The notes: generated by a model not told the origin, from the sequence alone. 33,491 nucleotides of DNA from Planctomycetia bacterium (GCA_020849035.1 JADLHC010000015.1:1-33491), one strand, 5' to 3'. Counted from the stretch's first letter, positions 25,170 to 32,775 are shown. Translations and numbers: made by a program.

Positions 25170-25175
25170 ATTCTA
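25170..25175 (-). promoter_or_regulatory. -10 box TAGAAT, near-leaderless promoter for ridA
   Basis: On the minus strand TAGAAT ends 9 nt before ATG 25160. Its first three bases are the TAG stop of the beta-propeller gene. Confidence 0.4.
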
Positions 25176-26498
25176 CAGTTTCCTGAGGCGTCCGAGGCGA
25201 TGGCGCCAGTACTCGGCGAACCAGATGTCGCCGGTCTTCGGGTCGATCGCGATTCCGTCCGGGGCGGATCCTTCGCCGCCGGGCAGGGTCGGCAGGCGGA
25301 CGACGGCGCTCCAGTCGGGAGTGACGAAGCCGAGCGAGCCGCGGCCGGGGCCGTGCTGCGGGCCGTGGATGGTGAACCACAGGCGCCCCGCGGCGTCGAA
25401 CGCGGCGGAGTGCACGAACTCGTTCTCGAGATCGGCGTCCGGGACGACGAACGACCGGAGGATGCACGCGTTCCGGCCCTGGCCGTCGAGGACGCGGCAC
25501 TCCGGGTCGCCGCGCCGCACGCGGGAGGCGTCGATCCGGGTCAGCGTCGAGTCGAAGAACTCGTTGAAGACGACGCTGCCGTCGCCCGCGACGAGGATGC
25601 TCCAGGGGCCGCCTCCGACCAGCTTGCCGGGCTGCGATTTCCCGATTCCCGCGGGCAGCGGAACCTCCACGAACTCCCCCGTCTCGGGCACGAAACGCCC
25701 GACGCGGTTGCGCCAGAAGGCCGAGTACCAGATCGAGCCGTCCGGATCCACGGCGACGTGGGCCGGCTGCGCGTCCCTGAGCGGCAGGTCCCAGCTCTGC
25801 AGGCCCACCGCGTCCGGCTCCTTCGAGAAGTCGAACGCCAGGTCAGAGACGGCGGCCTCCGGGTCGAGGCACCAGAGCTTCGCCCCCGCCTTCAGGCCGC
25901 CCTGCGCGAACCACAGCCGCTTCCGCTTCGCGTCCCACGCGCACCCGATGACCTCGTTCCGGTCGCCGGGCACGTTGAAAGCCCGGAACCGGCCGGATTC
26001 CGGCTCGTAGCTCACGATGCGCGAGTGGTTCGGGTGCTTCCCCTCGTAGAGATACCCGCCGCCTTCCGTCCACCAGACCCGGCCGTCGGGGTCCACGAGG
26101 ATGTCCTCTCCGCACATCGTCATCGTCGTGCGGTGGTCCCCGAAGATCGTCGTCGCGTGAATCCCCGGCTCGGGGGCGCCGGGGACCGGAAGCGCAACGA
26201 CCTTTCCGGCCGCGGGGTCGAACCAGTGGATCTCGCCCTTGTGGAACTCCGAGTTGATCCAGACGCGGCCTTTCGCGTCCACCGCCACGGCGAGCGGCGA
26301 CGCGTTGGTGCCAGGGGTCGGGGGGATCGGGAAGGACTCGTACTCCAACACGAGGGGATCGAGTCCGCCGCCCGAGATGGTGAACCGGGTGCCGTCCAGG
26401 ACGGCCGTGAGGGGCGCCGGGGGAGGCGGTGGCGGTGCCGGCGCGGGCGCTTTGGCCCCGCAGCCGGCGAGGACCAGCGCCGCCGCGAGACGCTTCAT
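25173..26498 (-). CDS. Beta-propeller lipoprotein (virginiamycin-B-lyase/NHL-like)
   Basis: A 441-residue protein with a short lipoprotein signal (AALVLAGC) and a Pro/Ala-rich linker. Repeated blade motifs follow: VDAKGRVWINS, VDPDGRVWWTE, VDPDGSIWYSA, FDAAGRLWFTI and IDPKTGDIWFAE. This pattern matches the Vgb/NHL-type propeller family. Such proteins may be lyases or binding modules; no substrate is evident and lyase activity should not be assumed. The start overlaps the aroC stop (ATGA), so a surface lipoprotein is translationally coupled to an aromatic biosynthesis gene. Confidence 0.8.
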   Translation of the reverse strand: MKRLAAALVLAGCGAKAPAPAPPPPPPAPLTAVLDGTRFTISGGGLDPLVLEYESFPIPPTPGTNASPLAVAVDAKGRVWINSEFHKGEIHWFDPAAGKVVALPVPGAPEPGIHATTIFGDHRTTMTMCGEDILVDPDGRVWWTEGGGYLYEGKHPNHSRIVSYEPESGRFRAFNVPGDRNEVIGCAWDAKRKRLWFAQGGLKAGAKLWCLDPEAAVSDLAFDFSKEPDAVGLQSWDLPLRDAQPAHVAVDPDGSIWYSAFWRNRVGRFVPETGEFVEVPLPAGIGKSQPGKLVGGGPWSILVAGDGSVVFNEFFDSTLTRIDASRVRRGDPECRVLDGQGRNACILRSFVVPDADLENEFVHSAAFDAAGRLWFTIHGPQHGPGRGSLGFVTPDWSAVVRLPTLPGGEGSAPDGIAIDPKTGDIWFAEYWRHRLGRLRKL

Positions 26499-27571
26499 CG
26501 CCTCTCGGCCGCCGCGCGCAGCTTGGCGTCCGCCAGCACCACCGCCACGCAGGCCTCCACGATCGGCACCGCGCGCGGGACGACGCACGGATCATGGCGG
26601 CCCTTCGTCTCGACCACCGCCGGTTTCATCGTCGCGAGGTTGACCGTGTCCTGTTTCCGCGGCAGCGAACTCGTCGGCTTGAACGCGACCCGGGCGACGA
26701 GCGGCATGCCGGTCGAGATGCCGCCGAGGATCCCGCCCGCGTGGTTCGTGCGCGTCGTGACGTGCCCGGCCTTGTCCACGTCGAACGCGTCGTTGTGCTC
26801 GGAGCCCTTCATGCGCGCCGCGCGGAAACCCGCGCCGAACTCAACCCCGCGGCAGGCGGGGATGGCCAGGAGCGCCCGCGCCAGCTCGCTCTCGAGCCCG
26901 TCGGCGCCCGGACCGCCCCAGCCGGCGGGCAGCCCCTCGGCGCGGACCTCGACGATCCCGCCGACCGAGTCGCCGTCCGTGCGGGCCCGCGTGATCGCGT
27001 GCTCCATCAGCTCCGCCGTCTTCGCGTCGGCGCACCGCACCGGGTTCGCCTCCGCCTTCCCGATCTGGTCGAACGCGACCTCGTGCGGCACCTCGATCCC
27101 GGCGATCTCCACGACGTGCGCCGCGATCCGCACACCCGCCAGCATCTGCCGCGCGATCGCCCCCGCCGCCACCAGCGGCGCCGTCGTCCGCGCCGAGAAC
27201 GGCCCGCCCCCGCGGTGGTCCCTCGCGATCCCCCACTTCGCCCACGCCGTGAAATCCGCGTGCCCCGGCCGCGGCAGGTCCTTCGTCGCGTCGTACGGAC
27301 GCGAATCCACGTCCGTGTTCCGGATGAAGATCGTCACCGGCGCGCCCGTCGCCGCCCCGTGCGCCACCCCCGCCAGGAACTCCGGCTCGTCCTCCTCCTT
27401 CCGCTGCGTCGTCACCTTCGACTGCCCCGGCCGCCGCCGCGCCAGCTCGCGCTTCATCGCCTCCATGTCGACCGTCAACCCCGCCGGCACCCCCTCCACC
27501 ACCGCCCCGACGCCGGGACCGTGGCTTTCGCCGAACAGCGTCACGCGGAACAGCGTTCCGAGGGTGCTCAT
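26495..27571 (-). CDS. aroC: Chorismate synthase
   Basis: A 358-residue enzyme that converts EPSP to chorismate with reduced FMN. Family signatures are GESHGPGVGAVVEGVPAG near the start, ELARRRPGQSKVTTQRKEEDE, DYRGGGPFSARTTA-type (here DHRGGGPFSARTTAPLVAAG), and NHAGGILGGISTGMP. Length is typical. ATG 27571 overlaps the tyrA stop and its stop overlaps the propeller gene start, so all three are coupled. Confidence 0.97.
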   Translation of the reverse strand: MSTLGTLFRVTLFGESHGPGVGAVVEGVPAGLTVDMEAMKRELARRRPGQSKVTTQRKEEDEPEFLAGVAHGAATGAPVTIFIRNTDVDSRPYDATKDLPRPGHADFTAWAKWGIARDHRGGGPFSARTTAPLVAAGAIARQMLAGVRIAAHVVEIAGIEVPHEVAFDQIGKAEANPVRCADAKTAELMEHAITRARTDGDSVGGIVEVRAEGLPAGWGGPGADGLESELARALLAIPACRGVEFGAGFRAARMKGSEHNDAFDVDKAGHVTTRTNHAGGILGGISTGMPLVARVAFKPTSSLPRKQDTVNLATMKPAVVETKGRHDPCVVPRAVPIVEACVAVVLADAKLRAAAERR

Positions 27572-28356
27572 GGGCGGGCGGATTCGATGAAGCGCCGGAG
27601 GGCGGCTTCGTCGCCTTTCACGAGGAGCGTGGCGAGGCGGGACATCTGGCGCCCCATTCTGCCGAGGTCGCGTGCGATCTGGAAGCGGTTCGCGAGGAGG
27701 ATGTCGAGGGACATTTCGAGGGGCTGTGCGGCGACGCGGGTTGCGGAGCGGAAGGAGCCGGCGGCGAGGGGCGGGTTGGGGCCGGCGAGGCGGGAGAGGG
27801 CGACGGCGAGGCAGTACGGAAGGTGGCTGGCCAGCGACGCCGCGCGGTCGTGGGCCGCGGCGGTCATGACGGCGGGGCGCGCGCCGAGGCGGCGGACGAG
27901 CCGGGACAGGTCGCGCACGGCGCGGTCGTCGCCGGGAACGAGGACCCACGTCGCGCCCTCGAACAGGTCCGGGTCGGCCGCGGCGATCCCGCCGCGCTCG
28001 GTGCCGGCCATGGGGTGGCCGCCCGCGAATCCGCGAAGGCCGCGGTAGGCCCGCATGACGGCCGCCTTCGCCGAGCCGACGTCCGTCGCAACGGCCCCCG
28101 CAGGGAGCAGGAACCGGACTCCCCGGGCCAGCGCCACGATCGAGCGCACCGGCGTCGCGAGGACGACGAGGTTGGCAAGCGCGACGGGCGCCAGATCGCC
28201 CGCCGCGAAGGTGCAGGCCTTTCTCGCCAGGGCGGCCTTCAGCGCTCGGGGGTCCCGGTCGATCCCGACGACCTCGCGCGCGAGCCCGCGGCGCAGAAGC
28301 GCCATCCCCAGCGACCCGCCGATCTGCCCCATCCCGATGAGTGCGGCCCGTTCCAT
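27568..28356 (-). CDS. tyrA: Prephenate dehydrogenase
   Basis: A 262-residue enzyme of tyrosine synthesis. The NAD site LIGMGQIGGSLG is at 6-17, with an acidic residue ending strand 2 in VVGIDRD. The catalytic region GGHPMAGTERGG lies near 113, and the second conserved His is in SHLPYCLAVALS. There is no ACT domain, so tyrosine feedback control through ACT is not expected. ATG 28356 directly follows a GTG; AGGA lies 13 nt upstream, a weak site. It is the first gene of tyrA-aroC-propeller. Confidence 0.9.
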   Translation of the reverse strand: MERAALIGMGQIGGSLGMALLRRGLAREVVGIDRDPRALKAALARKACTFAAGDLAPVALANLVVLATPVRSIVALARGVRFLLPAGAVATDVGSAKAAVMRAYRGLRGFAGGHPMAGTERGGIAAADPDLFEGATWVLVPGDDRAVRDLSRLVRRLGARPAVMTAAAHDRAASLASHLPYCLAVALSRLAGPNPPLAAGSFRSATRVAAQPLEMSLDILLANRFQIARDLGRMGRQMSRLATLLVKGDEAALRRFIESARP

Positions 28357-28453
28357 CACTCAGGTGATTCCTGATGGTTGTTCCTGCCGGGAGCGAATTC
28401 CGCGCGGCGTGCGGTGCGCAGGCTCCAGGCGATGTTCATGTGACTCGAGAATC

Positions 28454-29467
28454 TCATTTTCCAACGAAGGAGTAACTTCCAATGCGCGGAGGAATGGACG
28501 GTGATTGAGCCTCGTAGGTCACGACAAGCACTCGTTTCCATCCCGGGTCGTCCGGACGGTCTGTCGCAAGCCCCTGCGAACGAACTTCTGAGGGTCCCTC
28601 CGCCGGAGGGGCGCCATGTTCCCACGCACTCAGCGCATGTTCACCTAAGTTCACTTCGGAGACCCTGCCGGGACCAACAGTCAGGCAAAGCGCTCCTTGA
28701 CCTGGACTCCATCCAGACAGGGGCAATCCGCCCCACTCAACCAGCACCAGGTGAGCACCCCTGAAGCCGCTGAGCCGGCACGAATTCGGCTCTGAGTCCC
28801 CGGCCACCGAAAGGCAGGAGGCGCGGTTGACGAGCACAACCCCGCGGAAAGAGCACGTCAGAACTGGAAAGGCACCGGGCCGCCCAGCCTCTCCCGCCTC
28901 GGGATCCGCGACTTCCCCGGATGTCAGAACGGCACAATCGAGTGCTCCGGCGAACATCCACCGGATGCCTGCATCCTCAGACAGATTCTCAAAACGCAGG
29001 CATTCAAGGCGCCGAATCGACTCCTCCGCCGCGTGAGAAGTCAATGCCTGGATCGCAGCTCCCGGGCCAGCCAAGGTGCGAATTCCAATTCTCGCGTGTA
29101 TCTCCGACAGCACCGACGCCGCTTCCGGTCCGGGCCGGGCAAGAGAAACCAACTGTAGTGGCGCGCCCTGTGGCAGGATTCGCCGCGACAGTTGCACGAC
29201 CAGGCGACCGGTCTCGAGACTTGGTTTGTCCAGGAGCAGAACCGACTCGCCAGAGGGGCCGAAGACGAGAATGCTGGTGGATCCCGACCCGGGGATTACG
29301 AACGCCGTAAGAGCTCCCCTTGAGATCTCCATTGGACAGAGATTGGTCTCGATTTCGGGCACAACGAGTTCTCGCCAAGTCATCGACGGCCTGCTGGCTG
29401 AAGCACAGCCGCATAGCGTCGTCAACGCCAGCCACCACACAGCGCTGCCCTTCAATCTGGGATCCAC
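28454..29467 (-). CDS. Lipoprotein resembling an inactive ComEC-type metallo-beta-lactamase fold
   Basis: A 337-residue protein from GTG 29467, which has GAGGA about 8 nt upstream and gives a normal lipoprotein signal (VDPRLKGS, then WWLALTTLCGC). A longer start at GTG 29515 is possible. The order of segments recalls the C-terminal hydrolase domain of ComEC: FVIPGSGSTSILVFGPSGESVLLLD, then LQLVSLARPGPEAASVLSEI, then a Cys-rich second half. The spot where the metal-binding HxHxDH motif should lie reads ARPGPEAA, so no hydrolase activity is expected. The similarity is by eye only. It is the last gene of the ECF sigma module, and its base composition is less GC-rich than the flanks. Confidence 0.5.
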   Translation of the reverse strand: MDPRLKGSAVWWLALTTLCGCASASRPSMTWRELVVPEIETNLCPMEISRGALTAFVIPGSGSTSILVFGPSGESVLLLDKPSLETGRLVVQLSRRILPQGAPLQLVSLARPGPEAASVLSEIHARIGIRTLAGPGAAIQALTSHAAEESIRRLECLRFENLSEDAGIRWMFAGALDCAVLTSGEVADPEAGEAGRPGAFPVLTCSFRGVVLVNRASCLSVAGDSEPNSCRLSGFRGAHLVLVEWGGLPLSGWSPGQGALCLTVGPGRVSEVNLGEHALSAWEHGAPPAEGPSEVRSQGLATDRPDDPGWKRVLVVTYEAQSPSIPPRIGSYSFVGK

Positions 29468-29565
29468 GGGATATCCTCGAACAGGTTCGTCGCACTGCCT
29501 CCAGGCCGCTGCCACTTCGCGAGTGCAGCGAGAGTGATCGTCAGGAACCTCGCTGGAGCAGGCGT

Positions 29566-30612
29566 TTACAGGTACGACTTGAGGGCCTTGAGGAACCGCT
29601 CCTTGTCAGCATCTCGAGCCCTGCCGCTGGCCCCTCCGCTGCAATTCACGACCGCAGGGTAGCTGTCCTGGTTAACGGTCGCACCTGCCCGAGACCAGTC
29701 AGAGACAATTTCGAAGGAAAGCGAAATGTAGTTCTTCGGGGTATACACACCTCCGCACTCTTCGACAAACCAACACTCGAGGTCGAAGTGCTGAATCAGC
29801 CGCAGTTCCTGAATGTCGGGATGAGCGTCCAGCACGTCTCTCGCGGAGTTCCGGTAGAAGCCTTCGTTGCGCCCCGGGTAGTCCACCTTCGAGTACGTTC
29901 CGGCGGATTGCTGCTGCCCCTCGTACCAAGGATCCTTCGCCTGCCGCAGCTTGGGAGTGTTGTCGATTCCGTAGGGCCCTTGACGCGGCGCCGCACCAGC
30001 ACGGCCACTCTCGGGTACAAGATCGTAGCTATGCGGTTCAGGTCCGAGTTTTCCATTGTGCAGTTCGATCCAGTAGAAGCTCGACTGAATCGTGTCCATG
30101 AGACCGTAACGGCATCCTTCGACCACTTCTCCCGTGTAGTTGATGCTGAACCTGATTCCGGGTCCGATGACGGTTCTTCCGGGCTTCTTCGCATTGAGAT
30201 CAGGTTCGATCAGGACTTCGCCCGACATGTCTCCCATTTCGTCGAACGGCCACAGGAGGCTGGGCACAATCGGACCCGCCTCCTCGACAGCGGGTCGAAA
30301 GGCGCCATCACGGTAGACCATCTGGGGAACCCCAGGCAGCGTCTCCAAGGGGCTGGCGCGCAGCGGATCGCTGGTGCTCTGGAAGGTCGGAAGCATGGGA
30401 ACTGGAAAGGACGGTGTTGACTGAACAGTCGACGCGATTACAGGCCGAACCATGTTGTCTATGGCATTCGCCGCCAAGCTGGGAGAGGGGATCGGAGGGA
30501 GCGGTGTGCGCTGCGCCAGCTGCCCAGATGGAGCGCTCTCAAGTCGCAACGGTGTCGGCTGAATGCCTGGACGGAACCGCCTCAGGAAGGCGGTCAGCTC
30601 TTGGTCGTTCAC
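29566..30612 (-). CDS. Hypothetical Pro/Ser-rich protein encoded next to an ECF sigma factor
   Basis: A 348-residue protein I do not recognise. It starts at GTG 30612 with a perfect GGAGGA 6 nt upstream. The first 110 residues are Pro/Ser/Thr-rich, probably unfolded, without a signal peptide. A folded part follows, with FSINYTGEVVEGCRYGL, SSFYWIELHNGKLGPEPHSYD, and LRLIQHFDLECWFVEECGG, ending in a Lys-rich helix. Its GTG overlaps a TGA that would end the full-length sigma factor frame (GTGA). The two genes were therefore evidently built to be translated together. It could be the regulatory partner or output of the sigma factor; nothing in the sequence proves this. Codon use is less GC-rich than in the neighbours. 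Confidence 0.6.
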   Translation of the reverse strand: MNDQELTAFLRRFRPGIQPTPLRLESAPSGQLAQRTPLPPIPSPSLAANAIDNMVRPVIASTVQSTPSFPVPMLPTFQSTSDPLRASPLETLPGVPQMVYRDGAFRPAVEEAGPIVPSLLWPFDEMGDMSGEVLIEPDLNAKKPGRTVIGPGIRFSINYTGEVVEGCRYGLMDTIQSSFYWIELHNGKLGPEPHSYDLVPESGRAGAAPRQGPYGIDNTPKLRQAKDPWYEGQQQSAGTYSKVDYPGRNEGFYRNSARDVLDAHPDIQELRLIQHFDLECWFVEECGGVYTPKNYISLSFEIVSDWSRAGATVNQDSYPAVVNCSGGASGRARDADKERFLKALKSYL

Positions 30613-30674
30613 TGCAGTTCCTCCAAATGAACGGACAGGCGGGACCTGAGCGCGTCGAGCGCATGTCGCAGTCA
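30609..30674 (-). other. In-frame TGA and preserved C-terminal extension of the ECF sigma gene
   Basis: After TGA 30674-30672 the same frame stays open and reads LRHALDALRSRLSVHLEELQ up to TGA at 30611-30609. That second stop overlaps the GTG of the next gene. The extension completes the region 4 helix-turn-helix. The canonical pattern is T-V-x-S-R-L-x-R-A-L; here V-A-S is followed by the TGA and then L-R-H-A-L. The TGA sits exactly at the usual Arg and differs by one base from CGA. Confidence 0.7.
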
Positions 30675-31091
30675 AGACGCAACCAGCGTTTCTTCAAGAT
30701 CGAGAGTCATCGCGATCTCCTTCACTGTGAACTCCCCGTAGACGAACAGGTAGGCTACCTGGTATTGCTCCAAGGGAAGTTCAACGAAGGCGGCTGAGAG
30801 GAGTTCTCTCGCCTCCACCTGGTCGGCAGGCCCCTGAATGAACTGCTCGGGACGGACCTTTCTGAGCTCTCTGCCCTCCTTTCGCATCCAGTTGAGCGCG
30901 GCATTCCTCACGCAGCGATACAAGTACGGTTTGGCCTCTCCAAGGCTAAGTTCCGGATGTCTCCGCAACGACAGGAAGACCTCCTGGAGGATGTCATCTG
31001 CAGCTGAGAAGTCGCCGAGGAACCTGTAGGCAAACGTGCACAGTTCCTTTCCCAAGGCAGAGTGCAGGCTTGCGATCTGTTCGTCCTTCAC
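30672..31091 (-). CDS. ECF-type RNA polymerase sigma factor, region 4 cut by TGA
   Basis: The coding frame up to the first TGA gives 139 residues. Region 2 is clear: FAYRFLGDFSAADDILQEVFLSLRRHP, then KPYLYRCVRNAALNWMRK. Region 4 begins with FVELPLEQYQVAYLFVYGEFTVKEIAMTL but stops inside the DNA-recognition helix. Read through the TGA it would be a normal 160-residue sigma factor. GTG 31091 is favoured by GGGAGG a few nt upstream; an ATG start at 31169 would add 26 residues without homology. It leads a three-gene module. As it stands, -35 recognition should be damaged unless the TGA is read through. Confidence 0.75.
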   Translation of the reverse strand: MKDEQIASLHSALGKELCTFAYRFLGDFSAADDILQEVFLSLRRHPELSLGEAKPYLYRCVRNAALNWMRKEGRELRKVRPEQFIQGPADQVEARELLSAAFVELPLEQYQVAYLFVYGEFTVKEIAMTLDLEETLVAS

Positions 31092-31236
31092 ATGCCCTCC
31101 CGACGCCCAAGACAAGGCGTGTTTGCCTACATCACACCGGCCAAGGCTGGAATCTGCCTGGAAATCCAAGGAATTTGACGATTTTCGACACCGGTTGCTG
31201 ACCCGAGTCTGGACGCCTCCGGCGGATTTGCTCGCT

Positions 31237-31620
31237 CTACTTCACGTAGGTCATCTCGCCGCCGCCCCAGGACCAGTTCTCCTTCGGGACCTCGACGAGG
31301 CTGATGACGACGTCCTCCTTCCTCACGCCCGCCTCCTTCTCGAGAAGCTCCGCAATCTTCGCGTACAGCGCACGCTTCACCTCCGTCGTCCGCCCCGCGT
31401 TCATCGTCGCCTGGATCACGACGATCCCGTCCGACTTCGGCATCCCCATGTAGGAGGGCGGGTGCACGAGCGTCCCCGGGGCGTGCTCGGTGACCAGCTG
31501 GAACTTCCCCTCCGCCGGCGCGCCCGCGGCCTCGACCAGCGCCCGGTGGACCGCGTCGCTGATCGCCTTCACCACGGACGCCGGCCTCCCCGCGCCCAGC
31601 GAGATCCTCACCAGCGGCAT
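31237..31620 (-). CDS. Tautomerase (4-oxalocrotonate tautomerase/MIF superfamily) protein
   Basis: A 127-residue protein whose Met is directly followed by Pro (MPLVRISLGAGR). After Met removal, Pro1 is the catalytic base of this superfamily. The duplicated beta-alpha-beta pattern is visible: PLVRISL and later IVVIQATMNAGRTTEVKRALYAKIAELLEKEAG. Conserved VISLVEVPKENWSWGGG closes it. These enzymes act on small keto-enol substrates. GGGGGAG lies upstream of ATG 31620. The terminator of Sec protein C lies between the two genes. Confidence 0.85.
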   Translation of the reverse strand: MPLVRISLGAGRPASVVKAISDAVHRALVEAAGAPAEGKFQLVTEHAPGTLVHPPSYMGMPKSDGIVVIQATMNAGRTTEVKRALYAKIAELLEKEAGVRKEDVVISLVEVPKENWSWGGGEMTYVK

Positions 31621-31632
31621 GCTCTCCCCCAG

Positions 31633-31665
31633 AAAAAAAGGGGAGGCCGGCGGACCGGCCTCCCC
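31633..31665 (-). terminator. Rho-independent terminator after Sec protein C
   Basis: On the minus strand an 11-bp perfect GC stem (31665-31655 with 31650-31640), with a 4-nt loop, is followed by seven T. It ends the 31684-32676 transcript just before the tautomerase ribosome site. Confidence 0.92.
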
Positions 31666-31683
31666 TGGCGATTCGACAGGACC

Positions 31684-32676
31684 CTACTTCTTCTCGCCCT
31701 TCAGCTTGTCCAGCGTCGCATGGCGCTCGTCGAAGAACTTCTTCGCGTTCGGATTCGCCCCGAACTTGTCCTCCATGACCTTCAGCGCCGCCTCGTACGC
31801 CTCGGCGTCCTTCGCCTCCTCCGCCGCTTCCATGATGAAGATGTAGAACGGCTGGAAGTAGTTGCTCTCCTCGTCGGGCGTGACGCCGGCCTTCTGCATC
31901 TCGAGGAACTTCCGACCGGCCGCAGCCTGGTTCTTCTTCACCACCGGCTTGTCCTGGAAGTCCACGCCCTTCATCGACTTCTGGAAGGCCGACAGCACTT
32001 CCTTCATCTCCAGGCCCTGGATCGTCGACTTGAGTTTCGCCTTTTCGTCGTCGGTCAGGTCCTTGCCGTTCTCAAGCGCCTTCTTCGCGTCGGCGACTTT
32101 CAGATTGCCGAGTTCCGCGTCCTTGAACAGGACTTCCTTCGCCGCCGCCGCGTCGCCGCCCGCCGCCTTCGCGCGGAGGTCGGCGTACGCCTGGGCCGTC
32201 TCCATCGTCGCCGAGAACCCATCCACCGTGCGCTGCCCCTGGTGCTTCGCAAGGAGGTTTCCCTCCGCGTCCAGGAACACGAGGTACGGGAAGCCGCTGC
32301 CGCCCTTCTCGTCCAGCAGTTCCTGGTCCGGATCGTCGTCCACGTGCGTCGTCACGTTCAGGTAGAGCACGACCTTCGCCGCGAAGTCCCCGAAGCTGTC
32401 CTGCGAGAGCGGACCGCTCTCGAGAGATTTGCAGGGGGGTCAGGGCGAGTAGCTGCGGGAGAAGTACGCGAAGATCAGCTTGCCGTCCTTCTTGGCCTGT
32501 TCCTTGGCCTTGGCGTAGCTGGTCACCCAGGGAAACTTCGTCACCCACGGCTCGGCGTACTTCGCGTCGCGCTTCTTCTTGAGGTCTTCCTGCGGGCCCG
32601 CCAGGACGAGGGCCGGGGCGAGGAAGAGCGCGAGCGCGGCGAGGGACAGTCCTCTCGGGCTCACGTTCGTCTCCAT
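31684..32676 (-). CDS. Secreted thioredoxin-like selenoprotein C (UPPC active site)
   Basis: Read through the TGA at plus-strand 32440-32442, this is a 330-residue protein with Sec79. A signal peptide (about 1-27, ALVLAG) and a charged helix precede IFAYFSRSYSP-U-PPC (U79, C82). The cis-Pro loop is GGSGFPYLVFLDAEG, and a long helical domain ends in a Lys-rich tail (ATLDKLKGEKK). It is a paralogue of protein A: FAYFSRSY, TTHV/TTHI, EKGG-GFP, and NAKKFF/NKKYFE agree along the whole length. ATG 32676 is chosen for the signal peptide; no Shine-Dalgarno is seen. ATG 32745 upstream is possible but would add a Pro-run. It lies just downstream of the DAHP synthase gene and ends at a terminator. Confidence 0.9.
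32404..32422 (-). promoter_or_regulatory. Bacterial SECIS hairpin for U79 of protein C
   Basis: CGAGAGC and GCTCTCG pair perfectly (7 bp) around the loop GGTCC; the stem can zip one base pair further. The loop opens with GG, 25 nt after the TGA. This is the strongest of the three elements. Confidence 0.75.
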
Positions 32677-32745
32677 GACAGGGGAAGGATCCGGCGGAGG
32701 CGGGGGCGTCGGGGCCCCCAGGAGGCCTGCATCGGAAGTTGCCAA

Positions 32746-32762
32746 TGTATACGTTTGAAACG
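32746..32762 (-). promoter_or_regulatory. Possible promoter with palindromic operator for Sec protein C
   Basis: On the minus strand the perfect palindrome CGTTTCAAACG (32762-32752) is followed directly by TATACA, a plausible -10 box about 70 nt before ATG 32676. A -35 box is weak (GATTAC at 17-bp spacing). The AT-rich patch stands out in GC-rich surroundings. Confidence 0.3.
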
Positions 32763-32775
32763 CATCGGGTAATCC

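Noticed and set aside
29320..30420. 366-codon plus-strand frame in the ECF module
   Set aside because: The minus-strand frame has a perfect GGAGGA, an overlap with the sigma gene and more protein-like composition.
30672..30674. Sec codon in the ECF sigma factor
   Set aside because: The position is a conserved Arg, not Cys, and the only nearby hairpin is a weak 4-bp GCGC stem with its loop near +14.
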